This document shows positions 43,913 through 52,718 of a DNA stretch of 64,000 nucleotides, in pieces. The notes under the pieces are model-generated. The model did not search any database. It worked only from the letters and a program-made list of their open reading frames with translations, and had not been told where the DNA came from. Made by a program: the position numbers and the translations under genes. Every line of letters starts with the position of its first letter. Within the stretch, counting starts at the first letter, position 1. The stretch spans positions 1-64,000 of the forward strand of contig NZ_JADYVE010000010.1 in assembly GCF_020193655.1 (NCBI RefSeq), in the 5' to 3' direction. This DNA comes from Ensifer sp. IC3342 (GTDB lineage Bacteria; Pseudomonadota; Alphaproteobacteria; Rhizobiales; Rhizobiaceae).

Positions 43913-45071
43913 GCGCGAGAGCAGTGCGGAAGTTGGCCTCACAAGCCGAATACCGGTCGATAACGGCCTGCGAGTCGATCTTCGAAAGGAAATTCGCCAG
44001 ATAGGCCTTCCTGTCCGTCTCGCGGTTCCAGATCGCGGCCTCCATGTAGGGGAAGCCGATGAACTCCAGCATCTCCCGCATGCGATCGTCAACCGCGATC
44101 ATGAGCGAGGGCACGCCGGCCTGCATGCCGATGATGCAGCCATGGAACCGGCGGCCGAAGCAGAGATCACGGGAACTAACCCAGCTTCGCCACTGGTTGG
44201 TGTCGAAGAATACCAGCAGCTCGTGCTTCCTCTGCCACTTCTCGGAATGCTTGTATTCGGTCTGTCCCGTAATGCGTCCGCTTGCCCGGTCGTAGACATG
44301 CACGTCGTCCTCGCCGGGCAGTGAGAGGTTGTAGGCAACCACTTCGTCCTGGACGACGTAGCTTGCAACGCTGTCGGGCTTCAGGAGCGCATGGGCATCG
44401 ACGATCGTATCGGCCACACTGCCGAGATAGCCGCCGAAGGCGATCTTCTGGGCCGTCGCCAGCTCCGGATTGGCGATGGTCGTAAGCGAGCGTTTCATCT
44501 CGTTCGGGGCAAAGAAGAGCGACGGACAGCCCGTGGGCCTCACGGATTTCATGCCTTGCTCCCGGAGGAACTCGGCGGTGAAATAACCTCGTGTCAGGAA
44601 GAAGCTCTCTTTCTTTCTGAGCACTTCCAGAAATTTGAGCGTGCCGGCCGGCAGATTTTCCTTGAGCCCCTCCCTGCGCTGAATGCCGATCCCCATCACC
44701 ACCACGGGCATCTTCAGCTTGTCGAACACTTCCGCTTCGAGATCCGCGGAGTAACCAGGCCGCAAGAGATTGGCCGAGGCGAAGACACAGATGTCGAACT
44801 CCTCGTTGAAGCGCGCATAGACCTCATCGGAGTTGCGGCTGTTGGCGAGGTGCCAGAACGGCACATAGGTGACATCATGCCCACGCAGGGCGCTGGCCGC
44901 GCCCTCGCCGATCAGATAATTGCCCGTATTGGCGATTTTCCGCACTTGGTCGATGAGGTCCTTCTTTGTCCTGACCTCATCGAAATAGGGCCTGTGGCGG
45001 ACCTCCGACCCGGACACGCCCGCTACGGTGCGCTGCAGATATGACGGGATTCCTGTAAGCAAGATACGCAT
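43899..45071 (-). CDS. wgaE: Polysaccharide pyruvyl transferase family protein (paralog 2)
   Basis: 390 residues from ATG 45071. The family core is RKIANTGNYLIGEGAASALRG at the N terminus, FDICVFASANLLRPG, MGIGIQRREGL, and LCFGRRFHGCIIGMQAGVPS, the G-R-HG-I-A-----P motif of pyruvyl transferases. EPS II is a pyruvylated galactoglucan, so the two paralogs here probably add pyruvyl ketals. Very similar along its length to the upstream gene, as a tandem duplicate. Longer upstream in-frame sequence overlaps that gene and is not used. Confidence 0.82.
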   Translation of the reverse strand: MRILLTGIPSYLQRTVAGVSGSEVRHRPYFDEVRTKKDLIDQVRKIANTGNYLIGEGAASALRGHDVTYVPFWHLANSRNSDEVYARFNEEFDICVFASANLLRPGYSADLEAEVFDKLKMPVVVMGIGIQRREGLKENLPAGTLKFLEVLRKKESFFLTRGYFTAEFLREQGMKSVRPTGCPSLFFAPNEMKRSLTTIANPELATAQKIAFGGYLGSVADTIVDAHALLKPDSVASYVVQDEVVAYNLSLPGEDDVHVYDRASGRITGQTEYKHSEKWQRKHELLVFFDTNQWRSWVSSRDLCFGRRFHGCIIGMQAGVPSLMIAVDDRMREMLEFIGFPYMEAAIWNRETDRKAYLANFLSKIDSQAVIDRYSACEANFRTALAHVGL

Positions 45072-45115
45072 CGAAACACCTGATTTCTGAAGTCCAAGAC
45101 CGCGCCCGCGGAGGA

Positions 45116-46294
45116 TTATTGCCCGATGCCGATTTCGCGCAGCGCCGAGCGGAACGTGCGCTCGCGATCGGAATATCTGTCGACCATTTCGGACGCATTC
45201 AGCCCGGCCAGATGGTCGGCAACGAACTCGGCCCGGTTTTCCGCCTTGTCCACATCGATGGCATCCACGGCAGGCAGGCCTGTATAGCCGAGCATTTCGC
45301 GCATCCGGTCGTCCACCGCCACCATCAGGCTTGGTACGCCCGCCTGCATGGCGATGATCGAGCCGTGGAAGCGCCGCCCGAAATTGAAGTCCATCGACGA
45401 GGCCCATGCACGCCACTGGTTCGTATCGAAGAAGGTGCGGATGTCGAAGGCTGTTTTCAGCCGGTCGGTGCCCGGATAGTTGAGTTCGCCGAGCATCGAA
45501 CCGGAGGCGGAATCATAGACACGCCCGTCGCCATTCGCCTCCACCTTCATGTCGAAGTGCAGAAACTCGTCCTGGATCACGTATTGGGGGCGCGAGCCCT
45601 CAGGCGCCAGCGCATCGGCATCGACGATCGTGTCGTGATTGGCGCCGAGATAGCCGGAAAAGATTGTCCGCGCCTTGCCGACTTTCACATGCGGCAGCTT
45701 CTTCAGCGACGCGCGCATGTTGTGCGGCATGAAATAGACGGAGGGGCAGCCCGTCGGCTGGACGTAGGAAAAGCCCTGGTCCTTCAGAAAGCCTGCCGTC
45801 TCGAATCCGCGCGTGAGGAAATAGTGCTCCCGCTCCTTGAGAACGTTCAGGAGCCGCTTCGTGCCCTCAGGCAGGCTGTTCTCGAGATCCCGGCGGTTCT
45901 GAAGACCGATGCCGAGCATGACGATCGGCATCTTGAGCTTGCTCAGCACTTCGGCTTCCGCGTCAGCGGAGAGGCCCTTGCGCAGGAGGTTCGCGCAGGT
46001 GAACACGCAGATGTCGAAATTGGCGTTGAACTCCTCCAGACCAACGCCATTCTTGCTGCAATTGTAGAGATGCCAGAACGGCACCTGCTTCGCGTGGGGC
46101 GCGATCGCGCGAAGCGCCCCTTCGCCGATCAGGTAGTTACCGGTGTTGCTGATATTGCGAAGCTCCTGAAGAAACTCCTCTTTCGTCTCCGGCTGCTTCT
46201 GCCGCTCCGAATAGGACACCGACAGGCCGTGTGCACCGTTGGCAAGGCGCGTGTAGTGGCCAGGAATTCCCGTCACGAGGATTCTTGGACGCAT
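45116..46294 (-). CDS. wgaD: Polysaccharide pyruvyl transferase family protein (paralog 1)
   Basis: 392 residues from ATG 46294 (MRPRILVTGIPGHYTRLANG). The same blocks as the next gene: NISNTGNYLIGEGALRAI, FDICVFTCANLLRKGLSAD, PTGCPSVYF, FFDTNQWRAWASSMDFNFG, RRFHGSIIAMQAGVPSLMVAV. Gap of 37 bp to wgaB and 44 bp to wgaE. The position fits expA4/wgaD. Which sugar each paralog pyruvylates cannot be told from the sequence. Confidence 0.82.
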   Translation of the reverse strand: MRPRILVTGIPGHYTRLANGAHGLSVSYSERQKQPETKEEFLQELRNISNTGNYLIGEGALRAIAPHAKQVPFWHLYNCSKNGVGLEEFNANFDICVFTCANLLRKGLSADAEAEVLSKLKMPIVMLGIGLQNRRDLENSLPEGTKRLLNVLKEREHYFLTRGFETAGFLKDQGFSYVQPTGCPSVYFMPHNMRASLKKLPHVKVGKARTIFSGYLGANHDTIVDADALAPEGSRPQYVIQDEFLHFDMKVEANGDGRVYDSASGSMLGELNYPGTDRLKTAFDIRTFFDTNQWRAWASSMDFNFGRRFHGSIIAMQAGVPSLMVAVDDRMREMLGYTGLPAVDAIDVDKAENRAEFVADHLAGLNASEMVDRYSDRERTFRSALREIGIGQ

Positions 46295-46331
46295 GCAATA
46301 GACCCTTCTTCTTGAAACTGGCGCGGGCTTG

Positions 46332-49010
46332 TCAGCCCACCGCCGCAACTTCGGGATTGGATGCCTCGCGCTGACGCATGATCGTCGAGCGTGAAAGCGA
46401 TGAATTGTTCACTGAGCGGTCGCACCAGCCGAGGAACTCGGAAAAGGAGGATGCCCACGAGCGACGCGCAGCGGTTCTGAGGCACCCCTCCATGAGAGGC
46501 GCGAGCTTCTCGCGATCGCGGGCCACCTCCGCGATGACCATCGCCATATCCCGCACCACCTGCGGGTCGGCGGCGGCGTCGATCAGGATGCCGTCCTCCC
46601 CATCCGTTATGAGCTCGTCGACGGCGCCGACGGCGGTCGCGATCGGAACGCAGCCGAGTTGCTGCGCTTCGGCGATCATCAATGGCGCCCCTTCCCAACG
46701 CGATGGCATCAGGAGGACATCTGCCCACCCCAGGGCTTTGACGAGGTCCTTGCTCGCAAAGACCGGCGGGCGCACTTCAACGCCGAGGTCCTTCAGCCGA
46801 TCCGTCCACGATATAGTGGCGTCCGCAAGGATCTCGCCGCCAATCGCCCGGGCATCGAAAGGTACACGCGAGGCCCTAAGTTCCGCGATCGCGGCAGCAA
46901 GGCGATCGATTCCCTTTTGCTGGTCGAGTCGGCCCATATAGAGGACGCGGAGCCGGTCGTCCTTGCGCTCAATCCGCCTGACCGACAGAACCTCGGCCAA
47001 GACTTTGGGCGGCACGGAGAAGCTCGCGCCATTAGGGACCGCAAAGGTTTTTTCGTGCGGCACGCCGAAGCTGTGCAGATAGATTTTGAGCTGCTCCGAG
47101 CAGGTCAGAAACGCGTCATAGCAATGCTCGTGGGCAATTGCCGCGAACGGCTGTCCGGCAGGTCTTTTGAAGCCCGTATTGTCGACGACGTGAAGATAGC
47201 AGGCCGTGCGGGTTCCTTCGGAGCGCAGGCGTGCGATGAGCGGGTGCACCGCCATGACATGATTGTTGATTATGAGGTCGAAGCCGGAGAGCTGTCCTTT
47301 GAGTGCCGACCAATCGACCTCATGCCCCTCGGCTATGAAGTCCTGCCCCAGGAAGGAGCCGGAGCCGCCCCAGGCGGGAATGCCCTGGTCCCAGAAGTGG
47401 ATATAGTCGAAGCTCGCGTCGAACTCGTCGATTACGTCCATCCTGGAGGTGCCGAGCACGAACAGGTGGGTCTCGTAGCCGTTGGCCTTCAATTCACGCG
47501 CGGCCGCGTAGACGACCTTTTCGGCGCCACCAAACGAGGCGTTCGGAACGAGCAATGCCGCGGTTCGCTTGCCTGCTTCGCTATGCCCGAGCGGCAGGAC
47601 GGGCGAGCCGCCGAGCTCGTGGCGAAGCGCCTTGTGGAGTTCCGCATAGGGCACGAGCCGCGCGGGGCGCCAAGTCCAGCGGCGGCCGGCTGTCCGGCGC
47701 AACGGGCTGGTCGCGATGGCGTTGACGCAATTGATCATCACCTGCTGCGGCGTGATCAGGGAACGGCGCGGCAAGGTTCTCGGGAAGGGAAAGCGCACCT
47801 TCAGGACCGCCGACGTGGGCCATACCTGCTGGTTGCCGATCGACGCGAACCAGTCGAGCGCATTGTTCTGGATCACGTCGCGGACGAGCGAGGTCGACAA
47901 GAAGATGAGGTCGGCATGCCCCACATGCGCTCCGGCCTCATGGAAGACCGGCTCGATCTTGCGTTGCGCGGCATCGTTGCCGAGTTGGACGAAGACGACA
48001 TTGGCCTTCTCACTCAACCGTTCGAGATGCGAAAGCACGTTCGGTAGCATGCGCGAGCGCAGCAGGAGATCGAGGGTGGCGCCGCTTCCGGCGATCAGGA
48101 ACGGCGGGAAATGCACGTTGTCCGGCTCCCCGACGCTCGCCCAAAAGGCCGGGATGATGTCGTCGAGACGAAGCCTCTGCGGTGTCTTTGTCGGATCAGT
48201 GAAGAAGGAAATCGCGGCATCTTCCGTCCGCGCAAAGAAATAGCGCGGGCATTCCTCATGTTCGAAATCGACGAGCATCGGACGCTGGAAGAGTGCCCTA
48301 TGGCGTTTTCTCAGGAAGCTCACCGAGGCGGCACGGTCCCGGTTGGCTTCCTTGAAGCGGCTTTCCGCGCGGAGCCGATATTCGAACGTCGTATCGTGGC
48401 ACGGCGTTCCGACGAAGCCGTTTTCGATGCAGGACAGCCAGAATTCCCAGTCTTCGAAACCGTTCTGCTTGTCATCACTGAAGCGCACGCCGGCACGGAA
48501 TACGTCGATCGAGATCATCGAGCCCGTGTCGCAGATATTGTCGGTGATGCAGTGGACAAGCCGCGAGTAGCGGTTGCCATAATGGGCCCGCCAGCTCACC
48601 GAGAAAGTGTCGATATTGGTGTAGACCCAGCCGCAGCCGCTTGAGGCGAGCTGACGGTAGAGGGTCTCGATCGTGCCCGGCAGGACGCGGTTATCGGCGT
48701 CGAGGAGGTAGACGGCTCGCGCTTCCGGCAGGTTTTCGAGCACATAGTCGATCGCGCGGTTGCGCGCCCCGCCCGGCCCCGCATTCGCTCCGAATAGGAC
48801 ATGAACCGTCGAATGTACTGCAGCATAGAGGAGCAACTGATCGAAGGTCTCCTGCCGAGGATCGCCGTCGACCGATACGACCACCGCAATCCTGCATTCG
48901 GAAACGGTCGATGCGAGCACCGATTCGATCGCCTCCAGGACGAGCGCCGCGTGGCCGTAGAGCGGCATGGCGACTACGATCAGGTCCGAAACGTCCTTAT
49001 TGCCGGACAT
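46332..49010 (-). CDS. wgaB: Two-domain glycosyltransferase (GT2 + GT4)
   Basis: 892-residue bifunctional enzyme. The N-terminal GT2-like domain has VVAMPLYGHAALVLEAIESV, GPGGARNRAID and the metal-binding AVYLLDADNRVLPGTI, followed by EDWEFWL. The C-terminal half from about 490 is a GT4 domain: NASFGGAEKVVYAAARELK, LYMGRLDQQKGIDRLAAAI, and MPSRWEGAPLMIAEAQQLGCVPI with the EX7E-like pair. Two activities in one chain fit a polymer with two alternating linkages, glucose and galactose. Matches expA23/wgaB by position. The start overlaps wgaA by 14 bp. Confidence 0.88.
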   Translation of the reverse strand: MSGNKDVSDLIVVAMPLYGHAALVLEAIESVLASTVSECRIAVVVSVDGDPRQETFDQLLLYAAVHSTVHVLFGANAGPGGARNRAIDYVLENLPEARAVYLLDADNRVLPGTIETLYRQLASSGCGWVYTNIDTFSVSWRAHYGNRYSRLVHCITDNICDTGSMISIDVFRAGVRFSDDKQNGFEDWEFWLSCIENGFVGTPCHDTTFEYRLRAESRFKEANRDRAASVSFLRKRHRALFQRPMLVDFEHEECPRYFFARTEDAAISFFTDPTKTPQRLRLDDIIPAFWASVGEPDNVHFPPFLIAGSGATLDLLLRSRMLPNVLSHLERLSEKANVVFVQLGNDAAQRKIEPVFHEAGAHVGHADLIFLSTSLVRDVIQNNALDWFASIGNQQVWPTSAVLKVRFPFPRTLPRRSLITPQQVMINCVNAIATSPLRRTAGRRWTWRPARLVPYAELHKALRHELGGSPVLPLGHSEAGKRTAALLVPNASFGGAEKVVYAAARELKANGYETHLFVLGTSRMDVIDEFDASFDYIHFWDQGIPAWGGSGSFLGQDFIAEGHEVDWSALKGQLSGFDLIINNHVMAVHPLIARLRSEGTRTACYLHVVDNTGFKRPAGQPFAAIAHEHCYDAFLTCSEQLKIYLHSFGVPHEKTFAVPNGASFSVPPKVLAEVLSVRRIERKDDRLRVLYMGRLDQQKGIDRLAAAIAELRASRVPFDARAIGGEILADATISWTDRLKDLGVEVRPPVFASKDLVKALGWADVLLMPSRWEGAPLMIAEAQQLGCVPIATAVGAVDELITDGEDGILIDAAADPQVVRDMAMVIAEVARDREKLAPLMEGCLRTAARRSWASSFSEFLGWCDRSVNNSSLSRSTIMRQREASNPEVAAVG

Positions 49011-50481
49011 GTGACGCCCCTGCGGACTGCTTGACCAACCGGAAGCCCGACACCTTGAGCCACGAAAAATCGACCGTGTCCGTCACGGCACGGCTGAGGA
49101 TCATGAGATCCATGGGCTCGCGCACGGGTTTATCCAGTTGAAAGTTGATGTTGATCGCCTGCTGGGCGGTGACTTCACGCCAGCCGCTGAAGAATGCAGA
49201 AGGCTTGGCCGCTCCTTTGCGCGCCAGTTCCGCCACCTCGGACCGCGCATTCGAATTGGCGGGTGCGAGCAGAAAGCTCACCGCCGCAGGGGCGCCCTGC
49301 GGATGGTCGATGACGGCGCTCGCCGAGAAGGAAATCGTGCCGGGCTCGACGGCGCGACCGATGGTCCCGGCCGAAATTCCGCTCGGCAGCGGGTGACACA
49401 CCACGGCATGCTCGTGCTCGAGGAAGCGGACGGTCTGGAACTCCGGAACCACAGGCGTGACGGACACGTCGACAATCTGGCTCAAAAGCTCGACAGCCAA
49501 ACGATAGTCTTCGATGAAGTGCCCTTCGAGCAAGGCGGTCGGAGCGATCATGTTGGGCATGCGCGCCGGTCTGACGCCGGCCAGCCCCGTGAACACCCGG
49601 AATGCAAGCGGCCGGAGGTCGAGATCGGCATGCGCGGCGTCGGACCGGGCGGTATAACGCTCGCTTGCGATCGGATAGCCGAGCGAGAGCCCTACCATTT
49701 CCGCACCGGTTGTGGAGACCCTGAGCCGCAGCGTCCTTGCCCCGCCTCCGCAAGCCCGCGGCAGCGCGAAGAAATTCCAGCCTGCGACGACCTGCGCGTA
49801 AGGCACGGTCCACTCGGCCACGCCCTCCCCGCTCTCGACATAGCCGAGCATCACGACCAGCTCGCCACCATCCTTCGGGACGGAGTGGAGATGCAGCGCG
49901 ACGCCCGCCACGCCAAGACTGGAGACCGGCAGGAGTTGCTCGACATACCCGGTCGAAAGCAGCTGCCCGATGCCCTCATCCTTCGGATCGACATAAGGAT
50001 CGTGCGCGAAGATCTCGGTCACCGGTTCCCAGTTGCGAGCCTGAAACGCGTCCTCGAGCGCGCGGTAGTTCTCAAGCAGCGCCTCGCGCTCGCGCCTAAG
50101 AATGGCCAGCTCGGACGTTACGGAGGCGGCGAAGCCGGCAAGCCGCCCCACCCCGCCTTCGACCAGCGCACGAACGAGCGCCAGGCTCTCCGTCTTACTC
50201 CTCGCATCGATCCGCTGAAGCGGTATCTCGGGGATCGTTCCCAGGGCGCGGAGGGCCGCAAGTCCCTCGTTTAGGTCAGCCGCCGCCTCGTCAGAGAAAG
50301 CGAGCGCTATCAGTGGGAATGCGTTCTGCAGAGGAACGCGGGAGTCTGTTCCCGTTTTGAGGAAGTGGACCAGATGCTCGATGTCGCTTCCTTCGACATG
50401 TGCCCGGTCCCGATCGGATGCTACAACCAGCCTTCGCTTCGCCGGCGATTGCCTCACGCTAGAAGACATCAACTCTTGCAC
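48997..50481 (-). CDS. wgaA: DUF6212-like protein of the EPS II locus
   Basis: 494 residues of unknown function; I recall the family as DUF6212. An N-terminal helical part (1-150, with ILRREREALLENYRALEDAFQARN as a coiled coil) leads into beta-rich regions with LHLHSVPKDGGELVVMLGYVESG and a C-terminal WLKVSGFRLV. No signal peptide or catalytic motif is seen. It is the first gene of the wga operon, directly behind the WggR palindrome at 50629, matching expA1/wgaA. The start at 50481 is GTG with GGGG upstream; ATG 50469 is an alternative. Confidence 0.72.
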   Translation of the reverse strand: MQELMSSSVRQSPAKRRLVVASDRDRAHVEGSDIEHLVHFLKTGTDSRVPLQNAFPLIALAFSDEAAADLNEGLAALRALGTIPEIPLQRIDARSKTESLALVRALVEGGVGRLAGFAASVTSELAILRREREALLENYRALEDAFQARNWEPVTEIFAHDPYVDPKDEGIGQLLSTGYVEQLLPVSSLGVAGVALHLHSVPKDGGELVVMLGYVESGEGVAEWTVPYAQVVAGWNFFALPRACGGGARTLRLRVSTTGAEMVGLSLGYPIASERYTARSDAAHADLDLRPLAFRVFTGLAGVRPARMPNMIAPTALLEGHFIEDYRLAVELLSQIVDVSVTPVVPEFQTVRFLEHEHAVVCHPLPSGISAGTIGRAVEPGTISFSASAVIDHPQGAPAAVSFLLAPANSNARSEVAELARKGAAKPSAFFSGWREVTAQQAININFQLDKPVREPMDLMILSRAVTDTVDFSWLKVSGFRLVKQSAGASHVRQ

Positions 50482-50628
50482 ACAGTGGCCCCAGAAGAAA
50501 TCGGTTATGTTGAGGATGAATCTTGCTCAGCGAATGAATAAATTCGCTCCGAAAATCATCGCTCAAAACCTACCGAGGCTTTTCGCAGTGCACAATAGTA
50601 AAATCTTGGGGTTTTGCTAGAATTTATA

Positions 50629-50643
50629 CTTCAAAACTTGAAG
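50629..50643. promoter_or_regulatory. Putative WggR operator upstream of wgaA
   Basis: CTTCAAAACTTGAAG, preceded by A and followed by C as in the other two sites. It lies about 150 bp before wgaA, in an AT-rich gap of 168 bp between wgcA and wgaA. In S. meliloti ExpG (WggR) is reported to bind expA1, expG/expD1 and expE1 promoters, the same three places seen here. Confidence 0.8.
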
Positions 50644-50649
50644 CAATAT

Positions 50650-51897
50650 TCAAGCAATGTGCATTTCGTTAGAAATGGCTATTGTCTTTCTGGTAGCGTT
50701 GCCGATCAACATCAACTGCCGCGCGAGGCAATCATCCTGTCGGAAGCGCTGCTCGACCGTCCTGCGTGCGGCAGCGCGCAGCGCACGGAAATCGCTCGGG
50801 CGTTCGAGCACACCGAGTATTGCCTCGGCGAGCGCATCTGTGTCGAAGAACGGGACAAGAAGGCCGTTGCGGCCCGACCGGATGACCTCCTGAACCGGGG
50901 TGGTGTCCGATCCGATAACAAGCGCACCGCACGCCATGGCCTCGAGCACCGACCAGGACAGGACGAAGGGGTAGGTCAGGTAAAGGTGGGCCGCGGAGAT
51001 CTGAAAAAGCTGGCGGAGTACGGAATGTGCCACGACGCCCGGGAAAATGGCCCTCTCGGGCGGAAGATCCAGTGACGCAAGGAGGTGTTCCTTCCACGAT
51101 CCTCCACCGGGAGGCGGCGCTCCATAGCTCACACCGTCGCCGCCGACAAAAACGAACAGTGCATCCGGATGCCGCCGGACGACCTTTTGGGCCGCCTCGA
51201 GCACCTGTGGAAAACCCCGATAAGGCTCGAGGTCGCGTGCGACGAAGGTGATGACGGGGTCACCGGCTTTGAGCACGCGCCCATCGGGAAGCCTCAGCGA
51301 AGCTGCGGGATCCGGACGGAAGCGTCGCGTGTCTATGCCTTCATGGCAGACTTCGATGCGTTGCTGCGCGTCGGCCGGATAAAGGCTTCTCTGCCAATTG
51401 GTCGGGCTGATGCCGCCGTCGATTGCCTCCAGCGAAAGGAGTTGCGCGATGTTACGCAGACGCAATCTCTTGCGGGTTTCCGAATCGGGCTTGTCGTCCG
51501 GCGCGAAGCCGACATCCGCCCCTTCGGCACGATAAAAGAACTCGCAATATCCAAGTGCGGCTACGCGCGGCAGCACATCCTTCACGAACATCATGCTGCC
51601 CCAGCCTATGTGGCCGAGAACGACGTCGGGGATCTGGCCGAGGCCAGCCATCGCGTCGAAGGTCTCCGCGACCCGATGGCCGATCCGCACATGATGGTCG
51701 GGTGCGCTGAGGTGCCGGGCCATTTGGGCGTGCACGCGTGGACCGGGTTCCGCCCGATGCCGGACCACTCGGACCGAGGGGATCCTTTGATCCACAGTTT
51801 CGGTCACGAGGGTCACTTCGTTGCCCGCCTGCACGAGATGGTGAGCGAGGGCCGCGAACTGGCCAAAGCCGCGCCGGTGCACAAATGCTACATGCAT
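50650..51897 (-). CDS. wgcA: Glycosyltransferase family 4, EPS II assembly
   Basis: 415-residue GT4 enzyme: GQFAALAHHLVQAGNEVTLV at the N terminus, VTFVARDLEPYRGFPQVLEAA and AHLYLTYPFVLSWSVLEAMACGALVIGSDTTPV with the conserved Glu pair region in the C-terminal domain. It lies 45 bp after wggR on the same strand, and a new promoter follows it for wgaA. This matches expC/wgcA of S. meliloti, essential for galactoglucan there. Confidence 0.9.
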   Translation of the reverse strand: MHVAFVHRRGFGQFAALAHHLVQAGNEVTLVTETVDQRIPSVRVVRHRAEPGPRVHAQMARHLSAPDHHVRIGHRVAETFDAMAGLGQIPDVVLGHIGWGSMMFVKDVLPRVAALGYCEFFYRAEGADVGFAPDDKPDSETRKRLRLRNIAQLLSLEAIDGGISPTNWQRSLYPADAQQRIEVCHEGIDTRRFRPDPAASLRLPDGRVLKAGDPVITFVARDLEPYRGFPQVLEAAQKVVRRHPDALFVFVGGDGVSYGAPPPGGGSWKEHLLASLDLPPERAIFPGVVAHSVLRQLFQISAAHLYLTYPFVLSWSVLEAMACGALVIGSDTTPVQEVIRSGRNGLLVPFFDTDALAEAILGVLERPSDFRALRAAARRTVEQRFRQDDCLARQLMLIGNATRKTIAISNEMHIA

Positions 51898-51942
51898 GTT
51901 CTCAAGCCCGCCACAAAACAGGGATCACTCTTCGAAGGCGCA

Positions 51943-52527
51943 TCAAATGCCGTAGCGAGCGGCATTGCCCCAGACCAGTTCGAGACGGTGCAGGGTCTGG
52001 AAGGCGGTCTCGAGGTTTCGCCGGTCCTGCTCGCCATGGGTCAGCGCGCGTTCATAGGACTTCGCCGCTTCGCGCAGGCTGGCGCAAAGCTTTCTGCCTT
52101 TTTCCGAAAGCCGGATCCGGGCCGATCGCTTGTCGCGCTGCGAAGCGATTCGGTCGATGTAATCGCCGTCGCCGAGCTGCTTCAGATAATAGGAGATGTT
52201 GGAGCCCATATAGTAGCCACGGTCCAGGAGCTCCCCCACAGAGAGCTCCGCCTCTCCGATAGCCAAAAGTACCATCGCCTGGGCGGGCCCGATGTCGTCG
52301 ACACCGAGCTTGGAAAGTTCCGTGCGCAACAGGCCGGAGAACCGTCGGCTGGCGCGCTCCATGACCCGAGCCAGCTCGAAATATGTGATCAGAGGACCGT
52401 CTCCATCGCGATCGGTCTCCGGATTGTCGGGCATCTTCCTCATCGTGTCACTGGCGGGCAGGACAGCCACCGTGTCTGCGAAATCTGCGAACGGATAGTG
52501 AATCCTATGATTCATCCCTCTCTCCAT
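51943..52527 (-). CDS. wggR: MarR-type activator of galactoglucan synthesis WggR (ExpG)
   Basis: 194-residue MarR-family regulator. The winged helix includes AELSVGELLDRGYYMGSNISYYLKQL and the wing YIDRIASQRDKRSARIRLSEKG. In S. meliloti ExpG/WggR activates wga, wge and wgd/wgg promoters and links EPS II to quorum sensing and phosphate supply. Here the gene is divergent from wgdA, and three matching palindromes are found where it should act. An internal ATG at residue 5 is an alternative start. Confidence 0.9.
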   Translation of the reverse strand: MERGMNHRIHYPFADFADTVAVLPASDTMRKMPDNPETDRDGDGPLITYFELARVMERASRRFSGLLRTELSKLGVDDIGPAQAMVLLAIGEAELSVGELLDRGYYMGSNISYYLKQLGDGDYIDRIASQRDKRSARIRLSEKGRKLCASLREAAKSYERALTHGEQDRRNLETAFQTLHRLELVWGNAARYGI

Positions 52528-52538
52528 TGGGGAAGTTA

Positions 52539-52573
52539 CTTCAAAGTTCTGGAATTTACTTCAAAAATTGAAG
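52539..52573. promoter_or_regulatory. Putative WggR operator between wggR and wgdA
   Basis: The full palindrome CTTCAAAAATTGAAG is at 52559-52573. A half-site CTTCAAA at 52539-52545 starts exactly 20 bp before it, about two helix turns, so a second dimer may bind. The 191-bp gap separates wggR and wgdA, and the site could control both. Confidence 0.8.
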
Positions 52574-52718
52574 CAAATTTCGTGACGCCCCCGCCCGAAA
52601 TTCCTCATCTTGAGCAAGCGATCTTTATTGTGCCACACTGATCGCAGCAATACTGTGATTTGAGTGAATCTGACCCAAATCGCGACCTCACATACACCTC
52701 CTAGCCGGAAAATCGCCG

